NCBI RefSeq assembly: GCF_021991925.1 | Contig: NZ_RXZI01000001.1 | Location: 806,001-870,000, forward strand | DNA from: Sutcliffiella horikoshii | GTDB taxonomy: Bacteria > Bacillota > Bacilli > Bacillales > Bacillaceae_I | Reading direction: 5' to 3' | DNA: 64,000 nucleotides | In this document: positions 18,047-26,572 of the stretch, one piece after another | Position numbering within the stretch: the first letter of the stretch is position 1 | How the letters are laid out: every line of letters begins with the position of its first letter | The notes under the pieces: generated by a model | Seen by the model: only the letters and a program-made list of their open reading frames with translations | Told to the model about the DNA's origin: nothing | Database searches by the model: none | Program-made: the position numbers and the translations under genes

Positions 18047-18598
18047 ATGTCTTATCAAACTGAAGAATTGCAAATAAGGGAACTTAAACAAGGTATGGAC
18101 GAAAGTTACTTACTTAAATGGCTGTCTGATCCTAAAGTATTGGAATTCTATGAAGGACGAGATGTTTCGTTTGATATGGAAGATGTTAAGAGGAAATTCT
18201 TCGATAGAGAAGATGAAGTGAAAAGGTGTATGGTTGTCTACAAAGGAAAAGAAATTGGTTATATTCAATTCTATCCTATCAATTCTGATACAAGCAACTT
18301 ATCAGTCTATCAGGGAATGGATGGGGTATATGGACTAGATCAGTTTATAGGAGAATCTGAATTCTTGAACAAAGGGATAGGTACCCAGATAGTCACCTCC
18401 ATGGTGGACTATCTTTTTAGTGAAAACAAGGCTAGTCGCATTATTATGGATCCAATGACATCCAATGGAAGAGCAATAAAGTGTTATGAAAAATGCGGCT
18501 TTCAAAAAGTAAAAGTACTTTCCAAGCATATGCTACATGAAGGGAAATATAGAGATTGTTGGTTGATGGAATGCATTATCCATAAAAACAGCAAGTGA
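18047..18598 (+). CDS. GNAT acetyltransferase, aminoglycoside 6'-N-acetyltransferase-like
   Basis: A 183-residue GNAT protein. The blocks FYEGRDV, IGYIQFYPI, YGLDQFIGE, NKGIGTQIV (acetyl-CoA loop), IIMDPMTSNGRAIKCYEKCGF and DCWLM match the Acetyltransf_8/AAC(6') group. It may acetylate aminoglycosides, but many chromosomal members have no proven resistance role. The start at 18047 is set by TTGGAGG 5 bases upstream. Confidence 0.85.
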   Translation: MSYQTEELQIRELKQGMDESYLLKWLSDPKVLEFYEGRDVSFDMEDVKRKFFDREDEVKRCMVVYKGKEIGYIQFYPINSDTSNLSVYQGMDGVYGLDQFIGESEFLNKGIGTQIVTSMVDYLFSENKASRIIMDPMTSNGRAIKCYEKCGFQKVKVLSKHMLHEGKYRDCWLMECIIHKNSK

Positions 18599-18608
18599 GG
18601 TGCCTTTG

Positions 18609-19109
18609 TTGAGAGTTCTATTTGTATGTACGGATAATTATACGAGGAGTGTCACCGTAGAGTTTTGCTTGAAGCACTATTTAAAGCTCCAGGGGAAGAA
18701 TGGAATAGAGGTTTTCTCAGCCGGCTTTAAATCATCCAGCGACCTTAGCAAATTTTCAGATGTTCATTTCAATAGAATGGATGAATTAGGGATTGACACC
18801 TCAACCTTTCAAAGAAGGCAGTTTAAAGTGTCCTTTCTAGAGGAGTTTGATGTAGTTGTCGCTATGGGAATTGAGCATAAAGAGTATGTTTTTGCTAAGT
18901 ATGGTAAAAGAATTTCTCTTTTTAATCAAATTTATAAGCAGGAGGAAACCTCGATCCATGTCCCTCCTCCTGATAAGGAAGGCATCTACTTGATGGAAAT
19001 AAAAAATATGGTGGATTATATAAACTCCGCCATGCCAATATTTTTAGAAAATCTATTGTCACTTCCTTACTCTAATAAGTGGAATAAGGAAAAGCCGCTC
19101 GGGTTCTAG
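18609..19109 (+). CDS. Low-molecular-weight protein tyrosine phosphatase-like protein
   Basis: A protein of about 166 residues beginning LRVLFVCTDNYTRS, a C-X5-R phosphate loop directly after the first beta strand as in LMW phosphatases and arsenate reductases. The distal acid region is HVPPPDKEG rather than the usual DP pair, so activity is uncertain. No ATG exists; TTG codons at 18606 and 18609 follow GAGGTG, the second being best spaced. It lies only a few bases after the GNAT gene, suggesting co-transcription. Confidence 0.75.
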   Translation: MRVLFVCTDNYTRSVTVEFCLKHYLKLQGKNGIEVFSAGFKSSSDLSKFSDVHFNRMDELGIDTSTFQRRQFKVSFLEEFDVVVAMGIEHKEYVFAKYGKRISLFNQIYKQEETSIHVPPPDKEGIYLMEIKNMVDYINSAMPIFLENLLSLPYSNKWNKEKPLGF

Positions 19110-19144
19110 AAGGCTTAAAAGTCGACCGGCTAACTACAAAGCTA

Positions 19145-19564
19145 TTATTCTCTATTCTCGAAGTAGCCCAAGCAATTTTCCTCACTATGGTTAGTCTTCT
19201 CGGCTGTCATGTCTCCATAGGAATGGTCGCCGATCCGCGATTCTTTTTCGCAGAATTGTACTACTTCCTTACTGTTTTTCGTAAGTCCATACAAGTACTC
19301 CAGGTTTGGTTCATCCTTGAACACAACCCTATAGTGTCCATGATAGACATCTTTATTAATCAAGTATTTGGGCTCGATGTAGTCCTGTAAGTTAATATCC
19401 TGTTTTGAGTATCCCATTTCTGACAGGTGAGCAGGTATATGCTTCTCAACATAGTATTTGTTAATCGGATTTCCGTTGTTCAGCACATAAAGAAATGCAT
19501 TAGGGATTCCGATAATGATGATGAATACGGTTACGAGTACGATAGGACCTTTTTTTGACGGCAG
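19145..19564 (-). CDS. DUF3139 family protein with N-terminal membrane helix
   Basis: The frame encodes a hydrophobic helix (PIVLVTVFIIIIGIPNAFLY) followed by NGGNPI-like NNGNPINKYYVEKHI, then YRVVFKDEPNLEYLYG, the pattern of DUF3139, whose function is unknown. No ATG, GTG or TTG precedes the helix in frame: a CTG at 19564 lies 7 bases after GAGGTG, and the first standard start is GTG 19486, which would remove the helix. Either a rare CTG start or a small 5' lesion (a run of seven A at about 19551) is present. I give the longer form with caution. Confidence 0.6.
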   Translation of the reverse strand: MPSKKGPIVLVTVFIIIIGIPNAFLYVLNNGNPINKYYVEKHIPAHLSEMGYSKQDINLQDYIEPKYLINKDVYHGHYRVVFKDEPNLEYLYGLTKNSKEVVQFCEKESRIGDHSYGDMTAEKTNHSEENCLGYFENRE

Positions 19565-19593
19565 CGTGGATCACCTCTTTCTTTCATTCAAAA

Positions 19594-19851
19594 CTAAATT
19601 GTTATTGCCTGAACGGTAAGGACCAGATAAAACATAAAGGGAAGCAGTGTTGTGCTAATTCCAATTTTTCTGAGGGGACGTTTAAATTGAAGGGTTAATC
19701 CGATAAGCCAAACAACAAAGAAGAGTAAATACCAAAGGTTGTATGTAGGAGTTTCAGTTTCCGCGATTCCTGGTCCTGCTAGCCATAAGGAAAATAATAA
19801 TACATATAAACCAGACAATACATTCCATAAAACAAGGGCAAAACTCTTCAT
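19594..19851 (-). CDS. Small membrane protein, three predicted helices
   Basis: An 85-residue hydrophobic protein starting MKSFALVLWNVLSGLYVLLF. The ATG at 19851 follows AGGAGG by 9 bases. I do not recognise the family. It is upstream of the DUF3139 gene on the same strand, separated by about 30 bases, so the two may share a transcript. Confidence 0.65.
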   Translation of the reverse strand: MKSFALVLWNVLSGLYVLLFSLWLAGPGIAETETPTYNLWYLLFFVVWLIGLTLQFKRPLRKIGISTTLLPFMFYLVLTVQAITI

Positions 19852-20056
19852 ATTATGAACCTCCTGTAGTAAATAAGTTTCCTTTAGTGTAATTTTACAC
19901 AATTGTTCTAAGGTTGTATATAGCTTTTTGAAAGGTTAACTTTCTTTTTAAGGAATCAGGTTTTGTATACCTTTGTATCTGTTTAAAATAAGTTGTCATT
20001 CCTGAAATTATCCATTAAACTAAAAATTCATTCTATTCCAAACAAAGGAGTGTTTA

Positions 20057-20641
20057 ATGATGACTAAATTAGGACTTGTACGCCACGGAAGTACTGCTTG
20101 GAATAAAGAGCGTAGAGCACAGGGCAGTTCCAACATCCCTCTTGATCAGGATGGCATTAGAGATGCAGAATTGTTAGCGAAAAGAATTAAAAGTGAAGGC
20201 TGGGATGTCATTTACTCTAGTGATCTTTTAAGAGCAAAACAGACAGCTGAGATTGTGGCAAGAAACCTAAATGTAAGCGAGGTATTCCTAGATTCCAGGC
20301 TCCAAGAGGTCAACGGCGGTCAGATTGAAGGTACCACTGAGCCGGAGAGAATAGAGAAATGGGGAGAAAATTGGAGAGAACTGGACTTAGGAATCGAATC
20401 GAAAGAGATGGTGCTGCAAAGAGCCCTCTCCTTTATCGAAGAAGTTTCGGAAAAACATCCAGCCCAGAATGTTTTGGTAGTCAGTCATGGTGCCTATATA
20501 AGACATCTTCTTGGTGAATTAGTGAAAGATCTTAAAATGGAAGACCACCTGGAGAACACCTCTGTCTCGACTGTAAAAGTTAGAGAAGGGCTTTGGGAAT
20601 GTGAATTATATAACTGCACGAAGCACCTTGGAGCAAAATAA
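20057..20641 (+). CDS. Histidine phosphatase family protein (phosphoglycerate mutase-like)
   Basis: A 194-residue enzyme with LVRHGSTAWN (phosphorylated His), SSDLLRAKQTAE and VSHGAYIRHLL. These match the cofactor-dependent mutase/phosphatase branch; the broad-specificity PhoE type is a reasonable guess. AAAGGAG precedes ATG 20057, with a second ATG at 20060. The next gene begins 2 bases after its stop. Confidence 0.88.
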   Translation: MMTKLGLVRHGSTAWNKERRAQGSSNIPLDQDGIRDAELLAKRIKSEGWDVIYSSDLLRAKQTAEIVARNLNVSEVFLDSRLQEVNGGQIEGTTEPERIEKWGENWRELDLGIESKEMVLQRALSFIEEVSEKHPAQNVLVVSHGAYIRHLLGELVKDLKMEDHLENTSVSTVKVREGLWECELYNCTKHLGAK

Positions 20642-20643
20642 AA

Positions 20644-21270
20644 ATGGGTTCACGCCTTATGCATACGATTATAGCTTACGAGATTGCATCCAGACTTCAG
20701 ATAGAGGATGTTGGTTCCTTTCTTTTGGGGGCAATTGCTCCTGATGCGGTTTCTCCTAAGGATCTTTCCCATTTTTATAAAGGTGAAACGGGGGACTATA
20801 CCCGGAGCATAGATTATAAAGCATTTCTTCAAAAATATCATGATCATCAAAATATTGCATTCATCCATGGCTATTATACCCACTTAGTTGCCGATGAGAT
20901 ATGGCTAACGGGTTTCTTTTTGCCATGGTTGAAAAACCGTATGGAGATTGATTCTTCCATTTTGGAGAGGTATCACAACGACTTTAAGCTCCTAAATGCA
21001 AAGTTGATGCATCATTATAATATAGAGGGGGATAGGCTGAAAGAAAGTTATTTTAAGGGGCAAGCGCAAAATCTTGATGAAGTATCTACCGAGCAAGTAT
21101 CAAACTTTTTACCATATGTTGAACAAGATATGAAAGCTGCACTTAGCGAAGATCCGCTTCAAGTATTTACGATGGAAATGATGATTGGATATGTGGAAAC
21201 ATCCATCGACAAAGGGTGTCAAGCAATTAAGCAAACAACTAATTGGAAACTCTTGCTATCATCAGGCTGA
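20644..21270 (+). CDS. Zinc-dependent phospholipase C-like protein
   Basis: A 208-residue soluble protein. MGSRLMHTIIAYEIA, FLLGAIAPDAVSPKD, and HGYYTHLVADEIW supply the His and Asp residues of the zinc-dependent phospholipase C superfamily. There is no signal peptide, so it is probably an intracellular hydrolase and not a secreted lecithinase. It starts 2 bases after the histidine phosphatase gene and must be co-transcribed with it. Confidence 0.75.
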   Translation: MGSRLMHTIIAYEIASRLQIEDVGSFLLGAIAPDAVSPKDLSHFYKGETGDYTRSIDYKAFLQKYHDHQNIAFIHGYYTHLVADEIWLTGFFLPWLKNRMEIDSSILERYHNDFKLLNAKLMHHYNIEGDRLKESYFKGQAQNLDEVSTEQVSNFLPYVEQDMKAALSEDPLQVFTMEMMIGYVETSIDKGCQAIKQTTNWKLLLSSG

Positions 21271-21322
21271 CTTAGGTATAATGAGAATATACGTTCGCAT
21301 GCCGTAAAAGGAGGCACAGTTC

Positions 21323-21904
21323 TTGATTAAAACGGAAGAAGATATCCTGAACCTCATTCAATCAGATGAGTGGATGATGAAAATCATAAAGGCTGCAAGT
21401 GCGCTAGATCTCCCCGATTGGTGGGTATGTGCTGGGTTTGTACGGTCGAAGGTGTGGGACGCCTTGCACAGTTATACCACTAGAACGCCACTACCAGATA
21501 TAGATGTCATTTATTATGATCGAAACGATGTATCCGAGGAGAAAGAAAAACAGTTAGAAAGACGACTTTTGCAACAATACCCACAAGCTCCTTGGTCGGT
21601 TAAAAATCAGGCAAGGATGCACGTGGTGAATAAAGTACCACCCTACAAGAACTCCATGGAAGCAATGTCTAAATATCCTGAAACGGCAACGGCGATTGGC
21701 GTGAAGTTGAATGGAGACAATAATTTGGTATTGGCATCTCCCTGCGGACTACAAGATTTAGTGAACCTGACTGTAAAACCCACTGCTACGTTTCGAACAT
21801 CTCCTGATCTAGTAACTATCTATGAGAAACGATTGAAGGAGAAAAATTGGCAAGAACTTTGGCCGAACATAACGGTTTTACATGCGGAAGGAGTAAAATC
21901 ATGA
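21323..21904 (+). CDS. Nucleotidyltransferase family protein (DUF925)
   Basis: A 193-residue member of the DUF925 group of nucleotidyltransferase-fold proteins, with DEWMMKIIKAA, DWWVCAGFVRSKVWD, PLPDIDVIYYD (the metal-binding Asp pair) and PWSVKNQARMHV. The substrate is unknown. TTG 21323 follows AAAGGAGG by 8 bases. The stop overlaps the ATG of the next gene by 4 bases. Confidence 0.85.
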   Translation: MIKTEEDILNLIQSDEWMMKIIKAASALDLPDWWVCAGFVRSKVWDALHSYTTRTPLPDIDVIYYDRNDVSEEKEKQLERRLLQQYPQAPWSVKNQARMHVVNKVPPYKNSMEAMSKYPETATAIGVKLNGDNNLVLASPCGLQDLVNLTVKPTATFRTSPDLVTIYEKRLKEKNWQELWPNITVLHAEGVKS

Positions 21905-22299
21905 CAGGATTGATACACCACATCGAGCTGTATGTGTCTAGCTTGAAGGAAACGAAAGAGTTTTGGGGTTGGTTGCTAGAAGAATTAGGTTATACGCCTT
22001 ATCAGGAATGGGATAAGGGCAAGAGTTGGAAGTTAGGGGATACATACATTGTATTTGTCCAAACGGAGGAACGATTTCTGGATATTCCTTATCACCGATG
22101 CCGAGTCGGCCTTAATCATCTAGCCTTTCACGCATCAACAAGGGGGCAGGTAGATTATCTGACAGAACAACTAAAGTCACGTGGAGTAAACATGCTATAC
22201 ATGGATAAGCATCCTTATGCGGGTGGAAAAAACTATTATGCTGTGTTTTTTGAAGATCCTGATCGGATTAAGGTGGAGCTTGTAGCACGTTCAGAATAA
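21901..22299 (+). CDS. VOC family protein (glyoxalase/dioxygenase superfamily)
   Basis: A 132-residue single-unit vicinal oxygen chelate protein beginning MTGLIHHIELYVSSL, with NHLAFHA and KVELVA placing the metal-ligand His and Glu residues. It could be a lyase or an antibiotic-binding protein. The ATG at 21901 overlaps the preceding stop (ATGA), with AAGGAG just upstream. Confidence 0.85.
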   Translation: MTGLIHHIELYVSSLKETKEFWGWLLEELGYTPYQEWDKGKSWKLGDTYIVFVQTEERFLDIPYHRCRVGLNHLAFHASTRGQVDYLTEQLKSRGVNMLYMDKHPYAGGKNYYAVFFEDPDRIKVELVARSE

Positions 22300-22321
22300 A
22301 AATTATAGGAGGTGTTTTAGC

Positions 22322-22453
22322 TTGCTTATCACATTGCTATTGATAGGGATTGCGATAGGTGTTGGAACCATCATCTCCTATCTGGGACAAGTAGTAAAGC
22401 AGAATAAGAGAATTATAGAGTTGCTGGAAACGAAAACTACAGGAGAGAATTAA
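22322..22453 (+). CDS. Very small single-pass membrane protein
   Basis: A 43-residue frame starting at TTG 22322 behind a strong AGGAGGTG site: one hydrophobic helix (LLLIGIAIGVGTIISYL) and a basic tail with IIELLE. Its stop is one base before the NUDIX start, so it fits an operon. I do not recognise the family. Confidence 0.55.
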   Translation: MLITLLLIGIAIGVGTIISYLGQVVKQNKRIIELLETKTTGEN

Positions 22454-22454
22454 G

Positions 22455-22922
22455 ATGACGAATATAAGCATGTATACGATGTGTCTTGTAATCGATGGCG
22501 AAAAAGTTCTTTTGATAAATAGGCCACCTGACAAAGGGTTTCCCGGTTATATTGGACCTGGTGGGAAAGTGGAATTTCCAGAAAGCCTGACAGAAGGTAC
22601 TATACGAGAAGTGCGTGAAGAAACGGGTCTTGTGATAAGTAATCTTAGATACAAGGGCTTGGATGAATATGTGGACGAAATAAATGATGAAAGATACATG
22701 GTCTTTAACTACATAACGAACACCTTTAAAGGGCATCTCTTAGACTCTCCACCAGAGGGAGAATTGAAATGGGTGGACATTTCAAAAGCTATGGAACTCC
22801 CTATGCAAGATTGGTTCAAGGAAAGATTTCCTCTATTTTTTGAAAAGGGTACGTTTGAAAAACATATCGTCTGGGATGATAAGGAGAAGAAAGCAATAAA
22901 CGCGGTGGTAACGAGGCATTAG
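22455..22922 (+). CDS. NUDIX hydrolase (8-oxo-dGTP diphosphatase-like)
   Basis: A 155-residue MutT-type protein with a perfect Nudix box starting GKVEFPE and ending REVREETGL. The opening MYTMCLVIDGEKVLLINRP resembles YjhB/MutX-type house-cleaning enzymes. It is the last gene of the nucleotidyltransferase-VOC-small protein-NUDIX run and is followed by a terminator. Confidence 0.9.
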   Translation: MTNISMYTMCLVIDGEKVLLINRPPDKGFPGYIGPGGKVEFPESLTEGTIREVREETGLVISNLRYKGLDEYVDEINDERYMVFNYITNTFKGHLLDSPPEGELKWVDISKAMELPMQDWFKERFPLFFEKGTFEKHIVWDDKEKKAINAVVTRH

Positions 22923-22928
22923 GAGAAA

Positions 22929-22973
22929 AAAAGCATCCGATCATAACTCGAATGCTTTTAGGATGCCTTTTTC
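22929..22973. terminator. Terminator between the NUDIX gene and plsY
   Basis: AAGCATCC and GGATGCCTT pair around a loop, followed by TTTTTCTTTTTT; the genes converge. Confidence 0.7.
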
Positions 22974-23563
22974 TTTTTTAAGGATAACCAAGTAATTTTT
23001 GGTTCCGTCTTCTGGATAATCCTCCCGATATTTGCCCGGTGTTTAAATATGACAAACGCCGTAAGGAGAGAGACAGCAATTATTAGTGGAAGATCTCCAT
23101 ATAGAATGCTATAGATGGTTGTCACCACTCCTGTAAGCATGGAGGATAATGATACATATTTTGTCAAGAACAAGAACAGGAAAAAGCAGAACAACATAAG
23201 TCCGAACATAAGCGGATTGGCAAACAACAACACGCCGCCAGAAGTTGCTACAGCCTTCCCCCCACGAAATTTTGCAAAAATGGGATAAACATGTCCGACA
23301 ACTGCGCACGCACCAGCAAGAAGCGGATGAATGTCAGCTCCTAGCAAAAATGGCAAGGATGCAGCAAGTGTTCCTTTCAAGATGTCACAAATGGTCACAA
23401 TCATTCCGGCTTTAATCCCGAGTGTCCGGAACGTGTTCGTTCCACCAAGGTTTCCGCTTCCGTGTTCGCGGATGTCGATCCCATAGCCCACTTTCCCAAC
23501 AACAAGTGCAAATGGGATGGAGCCGAGAAGGTATGCAATTATAATAATAAGTAGTTCAGTCAT
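22958..23563 (-). CDS. plsY: Acyl-phosphate:glycerol-3-phosphate acyltransferase PlsY
   Basis: A 201-residue inner-membrane enzyme making lysophosphatidic acid from acyl-phosphate and glycerol-3-phosphate. The three conserved cytoplasmic/loop motifs are present: [13 protein letters not shown] with [14 protein letters not shown], the glycine-rich [23 protein letters not shown], and KHRANIGRI near the end. The gene is divergent from yneT, as in B. subtilis. The start at 23563 is the only ATG preceding the first helix. Confidence 0.95.
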   Translation of the reverse strand: MTELLIIIIAYLLGSIPFALVVGKVGYGIDIREHGSGNLGGTNTFRTLGIKAGMIVTICDILKGTLAASLPFLLGADIHPLLAGACAVVGHVYPIFAKFRGGKAVATSGGVLLFANPLMFGLMLFCFFLFLFLTKYVSLSSMLTGVVTTIYSILYGDLPLIIAVSLLTAFVIFKHRANIGRIIQKTEPKITWLSLKKKKAS

Positions 23564-23750
23564 TCATTAAACCCCTTTATGTAATAATTCCTATCTTTAA
23601 TATATGTTAATTTTAACACGAAGCAAAGGATTTCTTGCAACTTATCACGAATTTTTTATGAGTAAGTCTTAATATCAGGTATGAGAAGTTGTTAAATAGC
23701 TCTTAAACGGGTATAACAATGAATAAATAAAGATGAAGGGGAATGATAAC

Positions 23751-24164
23751 ATGAATATGGAAATACCTAGCCGTGAAGAGATCGGGAAAATTCTAAAAAA
23801 GAGCAAGCGAATTGCAGTAGTGGGGTTGTCGGATAATCCTTCCCGTACCTCCTATATGGTATCTAAAGCAATGCAGGATGCAGGCTATGAAATAATTCCA
23901 GTTAACCCGACAGCCAAGGAAGTTCTTGGCGTAAAGGCAGTACCTTCTTTGAAAGATGTCGAGGGCCATATTGATATCGTCAATGTATTCCGCCGTTCCG
24001 AGCATCTATATGGAGTTGCCGAAGAATTTCTACAAGTAGATGCAGACGTTTATTGGGCACAACTTGGGCTTGCAGACCAGAAAACGTATGAATTATTAAA
24101 GGAAAAGGGCTATACTGTCATTATGGATCGTTGTATTAAAGTGGAACACGCTTTAACAAAATAG
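23751..24164 (+). CDS. yneT: CoA-binding protein YneT
   Basis: A 137-residue protein with a Rossmann-type CoA-binding domain: RIAVVGLSDNPSRTSYMVSK, GYEIIPVNPTAKEVLG and IDIVNVFRRSEH. The start at 23751 is preferred because AAGGGG lies 9 bases upstream; the ATG at 23733 lacks one. Function is unknown. It is followed by a strong terminator. Confidence 0.9.
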   Translation: MNMEIPSREEIGKILKKSKRIAVVGLSDNPSRTSYMVSKAMQDAGYEIIPVNPTAKEVLGVKAVPSLKDVEGHIDIVNVFRRSEHLYGVAEEFLQVDADVYWAQLGLADQKTYELLKEKGYTVIMDRCIKVEHALTK

Positions 24165-24173
24165 ATCAAGTCG

Positions 24174-24209
24174 TCCTTGTTTTTATCATTAAAAACAAGG
24201 ATTTTTATT
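24174..24209 (+). terminator. Terminator of yneT
   Basis: TCCTTGTTTTTA and TAAAAACAAGGA form a perfect stem, then TTTTTATT. Confidence 0.9.
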
Positions 24210-24219
24210 CTTTTTATTA

Positions 24220-24262
24220 GGCTCTTTTCTCAACAATTGTTGTTTTCTATTTTCTCGTAAAA
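24220..24262. repeat. Dispersed intergenic repeat, copy A
   Basis: The sequence GCTCTTTTCTCAACAATTGT with its continuation TTCTCGTAAAA is nearly repeated at 54004-54040. It sits just after the yneT terminator. Between this repeat and the parE promoter (24263-24430) I see only AT-rich sequence. Confidence 0.55.
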
Positions 24263-24434
24263 TATCGGGAAATTGGGCTTTTTAAAGCAGATTTACTCTA
24301 AAATATGTATGTAGCTTTTTTGTACAGTAAGTCAAAAAGCATGATAGGAAGAAATGTAACGGTTAATTTATACATACGAAATTACAATAAATTTTACGAA
24401 CACAACCTTTTATTACAAAATAAGCCAGATTATG

Positions 24435-24463
24435 TTGGCTAATCGTTAACAACTCTATACAAT
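24435..24463 (+). promoter_or_regulatory. Candidate promoter of parE-parC
   Basis: TTGGCT (24435-24440), 17 bases, TACAAT (24458-24463); 139 bases before the parE start. Confidence 0.45.
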
Positions 24464-24601
24464 AGAACATAGACAAGTTTCAAATGTATGATAATATATA
24501 AACGAATATTTGTTGTTCTTAAACGACAAATGCGTATACTAAACCGTTTTACTTATACATAAAGATTTATTGGCAGTAGCATTGAAAGGGGTATGTTTTT
24601 G

Positions 24602-26569
24602 GTGGCAAAAAATACGATTGAATATAACGATGATGCGATACAGGTATTAGAAGGTCTTGAAGCTGTACGTAAACGTCCTGGTATGTATATTGGAAGCACG
24701 GACAGCAGAGGTCTTCATCACCTTGTATACGAAATCCTTGATAACTCCGTCGACGAAGCGTTGGGCGGGTACGGGGATCATATCATTGTGACCATACACA
24801 AAGATAATAGCATAAGCGTGAAGGATAAAGGCCGTGGTATGCCTACCGGAATGCATAAGATGGGAAAACCTACCCCCGAAGTAATTTTAACCGTATTGCA
24901 TGCAGGAGGAAAGTTTGGTCAAGGTGGATACAAAACAAGTGGAGGACTACATGGTGTAGGTGCCTCTGTCGTGAATGCTTTATCAGAATGGTTGATTGTT
25001 ACGATCAAGCGAGATGGGATCGTTTATGAACAACGTTTTGAGAATGGTGGAAAGCCGGTAACCACACTTGAGAAAATCGGTACAACGAATCAAACAGGTA
25101 CTACCATACATTTTAAACCGGATACAACTATTTTCAGTACCATCACTTATAACTTTGAAACTTTGTGTGAACGTCTTCGTGAATCAGCCTTTTTGTTAAA
25201 AGGTTTAAAAATAGAGCTTAACGATGAGCGGAACTCCGTCAAGGAAGTCTTTCATTATGAAAGTGGAATTGAAGCATTTGTTTCCTACTTGAATGAAGAA
25301 AAGGATTCCCTACATAATGTCGTATCCTTTGAAGGTGCACAGAATGGTATTGAAATTGATTTTGCCTTTCAATTTAACGATGGGTATTCAGAAACGATTT
25401 TGTCCTTTGTAAATAACGTGAGAACAAAAGATGGTGGTACACATGAGGCGGGTGCGAAAACGGCCATGACCCGTATTTTTAATGAGTACGCCAGGAAAGT
25501 GAATCTTCTCAAGGATAAGGATAAAAACTTGGACGGTTCAGATATTCGTGAAGGTCTTTCTGCCATTATTTCTGTGCGCATTCCTGAAGAGCTTTTACAA
25601 TTTGAGGGTCAAACGAAAGGAAAACTTGGAACGAGTGAGGCACGATCTGCAGTGGACAGTGTAGTGTCCGAGCATCTGGCATATTTCTTAGAGGAAAATC
25701 CAGAAACAAGCTCCATGCTTGTAAAAAAATCTATTAAGGCCTTCCAAGCACGTGAAGCAGCTCGTAAGGCAAGGGAAGATGCCAGAAGCGGGAAAAAGCG
25801 TAAGCGTTCAGACGCTATGTTGAGCGGTAAATTGACTCCTGCTCAATCCCGTAATCCTCAGAAAAACGAAATTTACCTCGTGGAGGGGGACTCTGCAGGA
25901 GGTTCAGCAAAACAAGGCCGTGATCGCCGTTTTCAAGCGGTTTTGCCACTTCGGGGTAAAGTGATCAATACCGAAAAAGCCAAGCTAGCCGATATTTTCA
26001 AAAACGAAGAAATCAATACGATTATCCATGCGATAGGCGGGGGAGTTGGACCGGACTTTTCAGTGGATGATATCAACTATGACAAAGTTGTCATCATGAC
26101 GGATGCCGATACGGATGGGGCGCACATCCAGGTGTTGCTGCTTACCTTCTTCTATCGCTATATGAAGCCGCTTATTGAAGCTGGAAAAGTGTTCATTGCA
26201 CTTCCTCCTCTTTACAAAGTGAGCAAAGGTACTGGAAAGAAAGAGGTATTGGAATACGCATGGTCCGATGAAGAACTGCAAGGAGCCATCCAGAAGATTG
26301 GGCGTGGCTATACCATCCAGCGTTATAAAGGTCTTGGTGAGATGAATGCGGACCAACTCTGGGAGACAACGATGAACCCTGATACCCGTACTCTTATTCG
26401 CGTACGAATCGATGATGCGGCCCGTGCAGAACGTCGTGTGACCACACTTATGGGTGATAAAGTGGAACCAAGACGTAAATGGATTGAGAGCCATGTAGCG
26501 TTCGGACTTGAAGAAGATCCTAATATTCTAGAAAATGATAACTTGTTGGTCGCAACAGAGGAGGTATAA
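24602..26569 (+). CDS. parE: DNA topoisomerase IV subunit B (ParE)
   Basis: The ATPase subunit of topoisomerase IV, which decatenates daughter chromosomes. The GHKL ATPase domain shows EILDNSVDEA, KDKGRGMPTG and GGLHGVGASVVNALS; the Toprim domain shows EGDSAGGSAKQ and DADTDGAHI. The start is set at GTG 24602 (VAKNTIEYNDDAIQ), 12 bases after AAGGGG, giving 655 residues, the same as B. subtilis; the ATG at 24593 is almost on top of the ribosome binding site. parC follows after 3 bases. Confidence 0.96.
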   Translation: MAKNTIEYNDDAIQVLEGLEAVRKRPGMYIGSTDSRGLHHLVYEILDNSVDEALGGYGDHIIVTIHKDNSISVKDKGRGMPTGMHKMGKPTPEVILTVLHAGGKFGQGGYKTSGGLHGVGASVVNALSEWLIVTIKRDGIVYEQRFENGGKPVTTLEKIGTTNQTGTTIHFKPDTTIFSTITYNFETLCERLRESAFLLKGLKIELNDERNSVKEVFHYESGIEAFVSYLNEEKDSLHNVVSFEGAQNGIEIDFAFQFNDGYSETILSFVNNVRTKDGGTHEAGAKTAMTRIFNEYARKVNLLKDKDKNLDGSDIREGLSAIISVRIPEELLQFEGQTKGKLGTSEARSAVDSVVSEHLAYFLEENPETSSMLVKKSIKAFQAREAARKAREDARSGKKRKRSDAMLSGKLTPAQSRNPQKNEIYLVEGDSAGGSAKQGRDRRFQAVLPLRGKVINTEKAKLADIFKNEEINTIIHAIGGGVGPDFSVDDINYDKVVIMTDADTDGAHIQVLLLTFFYRYMKPLIEAGKVFIALPPLYKVSKGTGKKEVLEYAWSDEELQGAIQKIGRGYTIQRYKGLGEMNADQLWETTMNPDTRTLIRVRIDDAARAERRVTTLMGDKVEPRRKWIESHVAFGLEEDPNILENDNLLVATEEV

Positions 26570-26572
26570 CAG

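Noticed and set aside
24593-24601. ATG 24593 as start of parE
   Set aside because: It practically touches the AAGGGG ribosome binding site; GTG 24602 is well spaced and gives exactly the usual 655 residues.
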